NCBI RefSeq assembly: GCF_001942495.1
Contig: NZ_MKZS01000001.1
Span: 715,297 to 771,126, forward strand
Reading direction: 5' to 3'
DNA length: 55,830 bases
Source of the DNA: Moorena bouillonii PNG
GTDB lineage: Bacteria; Cyanobacteriota; Cyanobacteriia; Cyanobacteriales; Coleofasciculaceae
Every line of letters starts with the position of its first letter. Position 1 is the stretch's first letter. Below, in pieces: positions 36,229 through 43,587 of the stretch. The notes below the pieces were generated by a model. It saw nothing but the letters and a program-made list of their open reading frames with translations, was not told the DNA's origin and did no database searches. Position numbers and translations under genes: made by a program.

Positions 36229-36651
36229 ATGCTGTTGGTGATTGACAGTAGCGTTGTTGCTAAGTGGTTTTTTGTGGAGCCATTAACCAAACAGGCTCTG
36301 GCTGTCCGTAAAGATTGGGAGTTATCCAGAGTAGATTTGATTGCACCAGAACTGATGCTAGCAGAAGTCGGAAATATTATCTGGAAAAGACAAAGAGTAG
36401 GTTTGATTACTGAACCAGAGGGAAATAGTCTCATTGCCCACCTACTAGCACTCTCTCTGCCAACAGTAGAGACAAAAACTATTCTACCAAGAGCCTATAG
36501 TTTGGGAGCAGCTTTTGACCGGACTGTTTATGATGCCCTCTATCTAGCCTTAGCAGAGGCAATGACAGCTAAGTTCATCACGGCAGATCTGCGCTTGTAT
36601 AATGCAGTTAGTGGGAATTTACCATTCATTGACTATTTAGGGAATTACTAA
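36229..36651 (+). CDS. PIN-domain toxin (VapC/FitB-like)
   Basis: A 140-residue PIN-domain ribonuclease. The acidic residues are D6 (VIDSSVVAKWF), E in ELMLAEVGNIIW, D in FDRTVYDALYLALAE, and D in FITADLRLYNAV. It is the partner of the antitoxin at 34831; both probably formed one operon before the IS came in. The ATG at 36229 shares bases with the target duplication AAT, so the coding sequence is untouched. The IS end contributes CTGGAGATGTCTAATG, which places a GGAG ribosome site before the toxin. Whether an IS-borne promoter drives it cannot be told. Confidence 0.87.
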   Translation: MLLVIDSSVVAKWFFVEPLTKQALAVRKDWELSRVDLIAPELMLAEVGNIIWKRQRVGLITEPEGNSLIAHLLALSLPTVETKTILPRAYSLGAAFDRTVYDALYLALAEAMTAKFITADLRLYNAVSGNLPFIDYLGNY

Positions 36652-36744
36652 GTTGACTTGTCCCTTCCCCATCTCCCTATATCCCTATCTCCCCACACTT
36701 CTTTTAGTTATAGATTTACAAATATCAGATACACCCCTATCACC

Positions 36745-37647
36745 ATGACTACAGCAACTAATCCAACTCAGATTAACTCTGGTATTGGCGGTACCAAAAA
36801 TTTCTACAACTGGGATTGGCAAGACAAACACTATCAAGTAGTCTACGAAACTATTGGCGCAGGAAACCCTGTACTATTACTGCCTGCTTTTAGTACAGTT
36901 TCTAGTCGCACAGAAATGAAAGGTATTGCCAATCTACTCGCTACCAACTATCAAGTTACCGTGCTAGATTGGTTAGGATTTGGCGAGTCTCAATGCCCTC
37001 CTGTGGATTACAATCCCGTATTATTTCAGCAGTTATTAGCAGATTTTGTTAACTCTGTTTTTAATAATAACTCAATTATCGTAATTGCTGCCGGTCATGC
37101 TTCAGGATACGCTTTAAAATTTGCCCAAGATAATCCAGATAGTATTTCTAAACTAATTTTAGTGGCTCCCACTTGGAAAGGACCGTTAAGAGTAATGGGT
37201 TTACCCGATGGAGTAAGAACGGGAGTAAAAAACCTAGTGCGATCGCCTTGGTTAGGTCAGACTCTATACTATCTCAACACTACCCCTTCGTTTCTGCGCT
37301 TGATGTATAAACGCCACGTCTATGTGGATGAAACCAAACTAACTCCCGAATTTATCGCCCAAAAACACAAAATCACTTCCAAAAATGGCGGCAGATATGC
37401 CCCTGCTGCGTTTGTTACTGGCGCAATCGATCCTGTCGCTAATCGGGAGGAATTTTTGCAGCTTTTAGACTCTGTGCCCATGCCCGTATTAATGATATTA
37501 GCGGAAAATGCACCACCTAAGTCAAAAGCGGAAATGATAGCGATGGCGGAGTTAGAACAGGTGCAAACCGTTCGATTAGCTGGAACCTTAGGTATTTCTG
37601 AAGAGTATCATGAAGCGGTAACAGCAGTGATTCAGGATTTTATTTAG
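36745..37647 (+). CDS. Alpha/beta hydrolase-like protein with altered nucleophile elbow
   Basis: Alpha/beta hydrolase fold: LLLPAFSTVSSRTEM as the oxyanion region, VLDWLGFGES after strand four, and IIVIAAGHASGYALKFA where the nucleophile elbow should be. There the pattern is G-H-A-S-G instead of G-x-S-x-G, so the nucleophile position is Ala with Ser one place later. A late His lies in EEYHEAV. It may be non-catalytic or use a shifted geometry. The ATG at 36745 gives 300 residues; an upstream alternative start would encode repeat-derived text (LPHLPISLSPH), which argues against it. Confidence 0.8.
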   Translation: MTTATNPTQINSGIGGTKNFYNWDWQDKHYQVVYETIGAGNPVLLLPAFSTVSSRTEMKGIANLLATNYQVTVLDWLGFGESQCPPVDYNPVLFQQLLADFVNSVFNNNSIIVIAAGHASGYALKFAQDNPDSISKLILVAPTWKGPLRVMGLPDGVRTGVKNLVRSPWLGQTLYYLNTTPSFLRLMYKRHVYVDETKLTPEFIAQKHKITSKNGGRYAPAAFVTGAIDPVANREEFLQLLDSVPMPVLMILAENAPPKSKAEMIAMAELEQVQTVRLAGTLGISEEYHEAVTAVIQDFI

Positions 37648-37678
37648 CTATTTAGCGATCGCTTGCGTACCTTGTGTA

Positions 37679-37752
37679 GGGTGCGTGATAAGACGGGCGA
37701 GCCCTGATTTTATCCTTAGCCAGTATTAGGACAGTCCGTCCCGTAACGCACC
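37679..37752. repeat. Palindromic repeat GGTGCGT...ACGCACC
   Basis: The ends GGTGCGT and ACGCACC, with inner GACGG and CCGTC, frame a roughly 74-bp imperfect hairpin just after the hydrolase stop. It resembles a common cyanobacterial intergenic repeat. It may act as a bidirectional transcript end. Confidence 0.55.
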
Positions 37753-37820
37753 ACCAGCTCCAACTGAATTTAAAACCGCTGTAATAGGCTTGACATGATG
37801 TATTGGAAGTTTTTCAATTA

Positions 37821-39173
37821 ATGAAACACACGGCTATTAGTCTATTTTGCGGTGCAGGTGGATGTTCTCTTGGGTTTAAACAAGCTGGATATTCAATTCT
37901 TTATGCCAATGATAAAGATGCGGCAGCAGTTGAAACATATAGAACAAATTTTCCCCAGTCGTTATGTAGCAATGAGGATATTGATAAAGTAGATTTTGGG
38001 AAGGTTCTTTCTGAAATAGTAATGAAACCAGGGGAACTGGACATATTGATAGGGGGACCTCCATGTCAAGGCTTCTCCACAGCGGGCTCAAGGTTCTGGG
38101 ATGATCCAAGAAATAATTTGCTTAAACAATACGTTAAAGCACTAACTATTGTGAACCCAAAATGGTTTATTATGGAAAATGTTGAAGGGCTACTTACCTC
38201 CAACAAAGGAAAATATGTATACGAAGCCGCTAAGGCGTTCATTGAGCTGGGTTATTGGATTAGAATTGAGAAAATTTATTCTCAAGAATACGGTGTACCA
38301 CAAAGACGAAAGCGAGTTTTAATCATCGGGAATAGGTTGGGGCATGACTTTAGAATGCCAGCACCAAAATTTCAAGTCTCCGGTCAACTATTCCGTAACT
38401 CTGACATTACTATTTCTCACGCAATAAACAGTTTGCCGCCAGCAACAAAAGATAAGGGCACCCTACTAAAACCTTTAACCTCGCCTCCTCAAGATTATTT
38501 TGATTCTTTTCTTCGTGGAAATGCCACACAAATATCTGACCATTACTACCCAATTATTAACGGCATCCAGCTAAAAAGAATTACTGCCTTAAAGCCAGGT
38601 CAAACCATGAAGGATTTGCCAGAGGAACTACAGCATAAGTCATTTAAGAAGAGAGCAAATAGGCGCGTTGCTGATGGCATGCCCACAGAAAAGCGAGGTG
38701 GAGCGCCATCGGGACTTAAAAGACTGATTGGAAATGAGCCGAGCTTAACCATCACTGGCGCTGCCACCAGAGAGTTAATACACCCAGTCGAAAACAGACC
38801 TTTAACGATAAGAGAGGCAGCACGAATTCAAACGTTTCCAGATGATTTTGTATTTTGTGGGAATGCCTCTCAGAAAATCCAGCAAATAGGCAATGCAATT
38901 CCACCAATTTTGGCTCGTGTATTTGCTGAACATATCCGTGATGATTATGGCTTCGAGGGCGATCAAGACAATGAAGGTCGCATGCTGGGCTTTTTGCTTA
39001 CAAAGGCAGGGGCTATGAGTCCAGCGTTAAAAAATACAGAAATTTTGCTTAATAGCCTGATGGAAAATAAAACCGATCAAGGTAAGTATTCAGCTAATGC
39101 GCTACGCGCACGCTACGCGAACAGCTCTCAGCATTCAGCTCTCAGCTCTCAGCTTTTGAATAAAATAAGCTGA
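37821..39173 (+). CDS. Cytosine-5 DNA methyltransferase (solo)
   Basis: C5 methyltransferase with motif I ISLFCGAGGCSLGF, motif IV GGPPCQGFS carrying the catalytic Cys, motif VI ENVEGL, motif VIII QRRKR, a variable target-recognition region (about residues 210-300), and motifs IX-X (ITGAATRELIHP, IREAARIQTFPDDF, QIGNAIPP). No restriction endonuclease or Vsr gene flanks it, so it is a solo enzyme: epigenetic, or the remnant of a lost restriction system. The last 30 residues (ANALRARYANSSQHSALSSQ) are translated from GCGCTACGCG and CAGCTCT repeats, so the natural C terminus was replaced. The ATG at 37821 is chosen over a TTG 18 bp upstream. Confidence 0.92.
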   Translation: MKHTAISLFCGAGGCSLGFKQAGYSILYANDKDAAAVETYRTNFPQSLCSNEDIDKVDFGKVLSEIVMKPGELDILIGGPPCQGFSTAGSRFWDDPRNNLLKQYVKALTIVNPKWFIMENVEGLLTSNKGKYVYEAAKAFIELGYWIRIEKIYSQEYGVPQRRKRVLIIGNRLGHDFRMPAPKFQVSGQLFRNSDITISHAINSLPPATKDKGTLLKPLTSPPQDYFDSFLRGNATQISDHYYPIINGIQLKRITALKPGQTMKDLPEELQHKSFKKRANRRVADGMPTEKRGGAPSGLKRLIGNEPSLTITGAATRELIHPVENRPLTIREAARIQTFPDDFVFCGNASQKIQQIGNAIPPILARVFAEHIRDDYGFEGDQDNEGRMLGFLLTKAGAMSPALKNTEILLNSLMENKTDQGKYSANALRARYANSSQHSALSSQLLNKIS

Positions 39174-39215
39174 CCACTGACTACTGACCGCTGACCGCTG
39201 ACCGCTTACGAAAAT
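39160..39215. repeat. CTGACCG heptamer tract after the methyltransferase
   Basis: ACCACTG/ACTACTG/ACCGCTG units of 7 bases, continuous with the CAGCTCT units read as the methyltransferase tail. Confidence 0.75.
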
Positions 39216-39283
39216 ACAGGATTTATCATAGCTATAATAAACGCTATATAGCGAGATTAAAATTCATTCTGGAGTAACGCTAG

Positions 39284-39508
39284 ATGTCAGATTTGCTTCA
39301 AAGAATTACCATTAATCCGAGACAGTGCGGTGGTCGCCCTTGCATTCGCGGTATGAGAATTAGAGTATCCGATGTACTGGATTTGTTTGCGGCTGGACTT
39401 ACTGCTGAGCAAATCTTAGAAGAAATGCCTGATTTAGAGGCAAATGATTTGCAGGCAGCACTTTTATATGCCTCACGTAAACTTAATCATCCGGTGCTAG
39501 TTCCATGA
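39284..39508 (+). CDS. DUF433 domain antitoxin
   Basis: A 74-residue DUF433 protein: RITINPRQCGGRPCIRGMRIRVSDVLDLFAAGLTAEQILEEMPDLEANDLQAALLYA by parts is the textbook core. A GGAG ribosome site lies about ten bases before the ATG. Its stop overlaps the start of a DUF5615 toxin stub in an ATGA junction, confirming the usual two-gene arrangement. The toxin part is truncated, so this antitoxin is now orphaned. Confidence 0.88.
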   Translation: MSDLLQRITINPRQCGGRPCIRGMRIRVSDVLDLFAAGLTAEQILEEMPDLEANDLQAALLYASRKLNHPVLVP

Positions 39509-39549
39509 CAATTTGGGTAGACGCACATTTCCTGGGATTGCAACTTTAG
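39505..39549 (+). pseudogene. Truncated DUF5615 PIN-like toxin start
   Basis: MTIWVDAHFLGLQL and a stop. The first seven residues are the usual DUF5615 N terminus (with the first PIN Asp), then the frame ends. It overlaps the DUF433 stop as ATGA and runs into the 3' end of the convergent gene at 39546, where the rest of the toxin was evidently deleted. Confidence 0.65.
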
Positions 39550-40547
39550 TTACACTCCTTTCTGTTTATAATTTTTGCCTTGATAATAGTGTCTTCAACA
39601 ACTTGCTGTTTGGCAAGTTGATCGATTGCTAAGTCAAGAGGATAATCTTGTAGCTGTAATTTATCTCGATTGAAGTTAATCGTATAGTTAGATTTATCGA
39701 GTTTTTTTCTCCTTGTCAAAAATTGCCATTGTTTACTGGATTTGACTTTAAAAGAACCCTCAAGGAGTATTGTTGCCTTCCGATACTTTTTTTGATGCTT
39801 CTTGAGAACATCACTGATGTTATTTTTACTCTCAAATTTTATCGGCATTTCCTCACTAGTAGTACAGTGATATACCTCTTTATTTATTCCCCAGATAGAT
39901 GTTACAATTACAGTAAAAAAAGACATCCCCAGGATTCCTAGGGCGATTAATATAATAACTCTAAAATTAATTAGGGATTGCCTAGGTATGATCGGATTAT
40001 CTTCCTTTTGCTCAATCTCTGACTTTTGAGGTTTAGAGTTAACCTGGAATGGTTTTAATTCTTCGAGTAGTAAAGGACTACTCGAATCATCCATACTACT
40101 TAAGGAAAGCATACTGGAAGGAATGGCTGGATGGGGGTCAATATGCTCCCAAAATTCTGTGTAACCTTCTGTCAGTCGCTGATGAACATCCTCAAGGTTT
40201 TGATTGGAAATAGAAACCTGGTTTTTGCTCTTAATACCCTGAATAACCACCCCCTCAATTAGATAAATTTTTCTACCAAATTCATCTTTTAGGATATCAT
40301 CTCCTTCTTTAGAGTTAAGGTCTTTTTCGGTGGCTTGGATGATTCTAAAGACTATGGTAAAGTTTCCGGCTTCTGTTCCATAAATTTGCTTGATAAATCC
40401 TTTTCCTGGTTCGGTTAAATCTCCATCCGTTACTCTCGCCAGTAAGTTAGCAATCTTAGCATCACAGATGAAATCAGGAGCGACAACTGTTCTGTAGTCA
40501 AGATAGCGGTTACGGCTTACTAAAAAAGGCCAAGCTTTAATACTCAT
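39546..40547 (-). CDS. Unknown single-pass membrane protein of the GTPase/CD225 locus
   Basis: 333 residues, no recognised family. The N-terminal domain (about 1-110) opens WPFLVSRNRYLDYRTVVAPDF and contains GNFTIVFRIIQATEKDL. A low-complexity linker (PSSMLSLSSMDDSSSPLLLEELK) and charged stretch lead to one membrane helix at about 194-216 (VIILIALGILGMSFFTVIV). A basic C-terminal domain (about 225-333) should lie on the other face. It is last in line on the minus strand after two GTPases, a CD225 protein and a DUF2752 protein, but a repeat-bearing gap of 256 bp parts it from them. It may be the locus's membrane effector or adaptor; that is inference. Confidence 0.72.
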   Translation of the reverse strand: MSIKAWPFLVSRNRYLDYRTVVAPDFICDAKIANLLARVTDGDLTEPGKGFIKQIYGTEAGNFTIVFRIIQATEKDLNSKEGDDILKDEFGRKIYLIEGVVIQGIKSKNQVSISNQNLEDVHQRLTEGYTEFWEHIDPHPAIPSSMLSLSSMDDSSSPLLLEELKPFQVNSKPQKSEIEQKEDNPIIPRQSLINFRVIILIALGILGMSFFTVIVTSIWGINKEVYHCTTSEEMPIKFESKNNISDVLKKHQKKYRKATILLEGSFKVKSSKQWQFLTRRKKLDKSNYTINFNRDKLQLQDYPLDLAIDQLAKQQVVEDTIIKAKIINRKECN

Positions 40548-40669
40548 AGTTACAATTTAATAAATTTAGTTTTTACATTGATTGATGACAAGCAACTCGT
40601 TGCCCTGATCGAGTTGCCTTAGCTATGAACTCTTAGAGGATATCTGAAAAGTTTTTTTATACTGAATTT

Positions 40670-40770
40670 TGCCCCCCTAACCCCCCAACTTTGGGGGGAA
40701 CAAGAGTCCATTTGCTTGTAAAAGTCCCCCAGAATTGGGGGACCAACGGGGGCTTGGATGTAGCAAATGA
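40670..40770. repeat. GCCCCCCTAACCCCCCAACTTT inverted repeat
   Basis: Imperfect palindrome: CCCCCCTAACCCCCCAACTTTGG on one side and AGTCCCCCAGAATTGGGGGACC...CGGGGGC on the other. The same family occurs inside the TPR gene at 55706. It lies between the DUF2752 gene and the unknown membrane protein gene. Confidence 0.75.
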
Positions 40771-40803
40771 GACTTCTCAGACAACCTCTTAAATCACATT
40801 TCA

Positions 40804-41241
40804 TTAAGGAGCAAGCCAGGAAAAAGGAGCGAAGGGAATATTCCGCAAAATCCAGTAGGCTAAAATTATTTTCAACATCCACCAAATCCAAGCCGGTTTG
40901 ATGAAAATTTGGTAAACTTTGCGTCCTGTGAATGCAGGTAAACTGTAGCAAATGTAGGAGTAGATTAGGTAAGGCAATGACAACACCATCAGGGGATTCA
41001 GCCCAAAGGCTGCCCACAGATTACCATGAAGTAATTGATGAAGTCCTCGCAGTGTCCAACAGCCTGGAAAATACAAAGCAGTTAACGTCCGAAATGGACT
41101 AGGAGGGTAAAGTTTTCCAGGTATAGCAGGATCAAAAAAATACAGAATTATAGCTGAACCTAAAATAATTCCTGATAAAACTTTTACCTTCAATTTTCTT
41201 GTAGTTATGGTAGACAAAGAAGATAAGTATGTTTTTTTCAT
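40804..41241 (-). CDS. DUF2752 membrane protein
   Basis: A 145-residue DUF2752 protein. An N-terminal membrane helix (KVLSGIILGSAIILYFF) precedes the signature CPxR-like PPSPFRTLTALYFPGCWTLRGLHQLLHGNLWAAFGLNPLMVL in parts; two more helices follow (LSLPYLIYSYICYSL and IILAYWILRNI). The FPGCWTLRGLH stretch is the diagnostic family motif. DUF2752 proteins often sit next to CD225/dispanin genes, as here (44 bp apart). Function unknown; the protein should be in the membrane together with its neighbour. Confidence 0.85.
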   Translation of the reverse strand: MKKTYLSSLSTITTRKLKVKVLSGIILGSAIILYFFDPAIPGKLYPPSPFRTLTALYFPGCWTLRGLHQLLHGNLWAAFGLNPLMVLSLPYLIYSYICYSLPAFTGRKVYQIFIKPAWIWWMLKIILAYWILRNIPFAPFSWLAP

Positions 41242-41285
41242 GAGACTATGATTGTGAACGTTTAGTGGATTTTTGGTTTAGGGTT

Positions 41286-41534
41286 TTAATAACCACGTAC
41301 GAGGTAAAAAATAACAGATAAACCCATAATTATTGCGGCGGTTATAAAACTAATCCAGCACCATTTTTTAGCATTATCTGATGCTTTATATGCGCCTTCG
41401 AGGTCTCCTGCTTTGTATTTTGTATTAACTTGAGCCCCATAGACAATTGCAACAATTCCAAAGGGGAAACAGCAAAAGAGAGTTACTAAAATCGCTTGCG
41501 GTAGATAGTTAGGGACAGGGGAGTTGGAGTGCAT
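41286..41534 (-). CDS. CD225/dispanin family membrane protein
   Basis: A small two-helix protein of the CD225/dispanin family, which also holds eukaryotic IFITM proteins. The first re-entrant helix with cysteines is ILVTLFCCFPFGIVAIVYGAQV, then the loop NTKYKAGDLEGAYKASDNAKKW, then the second helix ISFITAAIIMGLSVIFYLV. All family hallmarks (CCxPxG, GD..GA..AS..AKKW) are present. The ATG at 41534 gives 82 residues; an upstream TTG at 41570 would overlap the WD40 GTPase stop by 16 bp. It is probably co-transcribed with the GTPases upstream and DUF2752 downstream. Confidence 0.88.
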   Translation of the reverse strand: MHSNSPVPNYLPQAILVTLFCCFPFGIVAIVYGAQVNTKYKAGDLEGAYKASDNAKKWCWISFITAAIIMGLSVIFYLVRGY

Positions 41535-41554
41535 AGGTTTACTTGAACTAAGGT

Positions 41555-43546
41555 TTATACAAGTTTCCAAATTTTAATCGTTCTGTCGAAACTGCCACTA
41601 GCCAAGGTTTGATTATTTGGACTAAATGCTAGAGTAGTTATAGTGGCAATGTGCCCATTTAGAGTACTGACTATAGTTCCAGTTGATAAATCCCACAGCT
41701 TGATCGTGCGATCATCACTTCCACTGGCCAGGATGCAGTTATCTGGACTAATAGCGAGGGAAAAAATTGCTCCGGTATGTCCTGTCAACTCATACCTCAG
41801 ATTGCGGGTTTTCGGATCCCACACATAGAGTGTTCCACCATAACCACCACTAACCAAAATATTGCCATCGGAACTAAATGCTAAAGCCCTGATAAAACCA
41901 GGATGCTGATCTAGGGTATGAAGCAAATTGCCACTGTGGAGTTCCCAAAGTAGCACTCTCTTGTCGCTTCCGCCACTAGCCACAATGTGCCAGTCGGGGG
42001 CAACAGCAAGGGCATAAACAAAGCCTTGATGTCCGATTAAAGTGTTTATGAGTGTACCACCACTAGTTCCCAATTGCCAGACTTTCAGAGTTTTATCCCG
42101 ACTCGCACTGATCAGTTTATGCCCATCGGGACTAACCACAAACCCATTAATCAGGTCAGAATGTCCCTTCAATGGTTTGTATATGCGTTTGCATGTATTG
42201 GAATCCCATACCTTAATGGTATTATCTTCACAGCTGGTAAATAGCCGTTGATTGTCTTGACTCAGATTTGCTCTTACCCAACCTGACTTTTCACGCACCA
42301 TTCCTTGTAATTGTTTTCCCGATACAACTTGCCAAAATCGAACGCTTCGATCATGACTGGAGCTGAACAAGGTTTGTCCATCGGATGTGAAACCAACGGA
42401 ACACACTACTTTTTGGTGTCCTTTCAGGGTACGAATTAGAGTTGGATTAAATAGTTTCTTCTGGGGGGGAGTTACAGGTGGATCCGGGCAGATAATTTCT
42501 CCTCCCAAATTAGCTGCGGGAAAATTTACCTCAAATTTTTGGAGATGATCTACGAAAGTACCAACCAAGTAATTAAGTGCAGTTTCCTCATCCTTGATCT
42601 CTTGCAAACGTTCTTCCTGCTTGGGAATAGGCAAGTCAGCTTGTCGATTTAAAAAAGACTGAATTTGCTTGTACAAAGATAAAAATATATTTTTATCTTG
42701 AACCTGTTGATGACTATCTTGATGGCCTGATTGTAAAGTATTAATATAAGCGTTTACTCGATCAATCAAGACACAAGCAATAGGAATCTCTAACTGGAAC
42801 GGTTTAGGAATTGCGCCAGGATTCTTTTTCATCGATCCATCAGGCTGGAGGGTAGCAAAGTCCGAACCAATAGAACTTACAGGAATCAGACGCACTGGAC
42901 AACCAGCATTGACTCTATTCTTAACAAAAGCCTTAAACTCAGGAACTTTTTCTAATAAGCGTTCTCTTAATTCTGAGAGCTTATAACGACTTTCAAGCAG
43001 ATCCCACTTACTAATGATAAAATGAACTGGGGTGTCTTTTTTACATTTATCTACCAATTGCATGATATTGGGTAAATCCTTCTGCAACAAATTGATAACT
43101 TTTTTATCACTTAGGTCTTGGTCTTCCATGAATTTCAATAATTTGAAACCATCAATAATCGCCAAAACTGCATCAGCATTAGGAACTTTTGTTTTAAAAT
43201 TAAAATAGTTTTTTTGATCTTTTAATATATCTGTAATCAATCCTCCTGGATAGTCAATATAGGTAAACTTACAAACTGGGAAGTTTTCAATATTATGATT
43301 TTTGACACAACAAATAAACTCCCAATCAGTTATATTCCATGTTGATGTAGGCCAGTCATCTTCACTTTTGCCGATAATTTTTTTATAGATTTCAACAAGT
43401 TTTTTATCCTGCTGATCTTTGGGAGCTTCCAGAAAAAATCCTTCCCTATCTTGAATTAATAATTGCTTAAAAAGACTAGCCAAAAACACAGTTTTACCAG
43501 CCCCTGATGCTCCTAAAGTAAGAATATTGTAATTTTTCATAGTCAT
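41555..43546 (-). CDS. GTPase-WD40 fusion protein
   Basis: 663 residues. The N-terminal P-loop GTPase (1 to about 270) has G1 GASGAGKT (about 12-19), G3 IDYPGG and G4 SKWD, with DAVLAIIDG between; it is sister to the next gene. A charged helical linker (about 270-360) leads to a C-terminal WD40 propeller of seven repeats (about 370-663; GHQKVVCSVGFTSDGQTLFSSSHDRSVRFW and six more), enough for one complete ring. The GTPase reads as a switch and the propeller as a protein-binding or sensing platform. It lies 41 bp after the other GTPase gene. From memory it resembles double-GTPase (DO-GTPase) families reported in bacterial conflict systems; this needs a profile search. Confidence 0.88.
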   Translation of the reverse strand: MTMKNYNILTLGASGAGKTVFLASLFKQLLIQDREGFFLEAPKDQQDKKLVEIYKKIIGKSEDDWPTSTWNITDWEFICCVKNHNIENFPVCKFTYIDYPGGLITDILKDQKNYFNFKTKVPNADAVLAIIDGFKLLKFMEDQDLSDKKVINLLQKDLPNIMQLVDKCKKDTPVHFIISKWDLLESRYKLSELRERLLEKVPEFKAFVKNRVNAGCPVRLIPVSSIGSDFATLQPDGSMKKNPGAIPKPFQLEIPIACVLIDRVNAYINTLQSGHQDSHQQVQDKNIFLSLYKQIQSFLNRQADLPIPKQEERLQEIKDEETALNYLVGTFVDHLQKFEVNFPAANLGGEIICPDPPVTPPQKKLFNPTLIRTLKGHQKVVCSVGFTSDGQTLFSSSHDRSVRFWQVVSGKQLQGMVREKSGWVRANLSQDNQRLFTSCEDNTIKVWDSNTCKRIYKPLKGHSDLINGFVVSPDGHKLISASRDKTLKVWQLGTSGGTLINTLIGHQGFVYALAVAPDWHIVASGGSDKRVLLWELHSGNLLHTLDQHPGFIRALAFSSDGNILVSGGYGGTLYVWDPKTRNLRYELTGHTGAIFSLAISPDNCILASGSDDRTIKLWDLSTGTIVSTLNGHIATITTLAFSPNNQTLASGSFDRTIKIWKLV

Positions 43547-43587
43547 TGCTGGAATCTTGGCTTTGATAATTATTAAGATTACTTTAG

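Noticed and set aside
36658-36744. N-terminal extension of the hydrolase-like protein
   Set aside because: The extra residues (LPHLPISLSPH) are encoded by octamer repeat DNA and start at a non-ATG codon; homology begins after the ATG at 36745.
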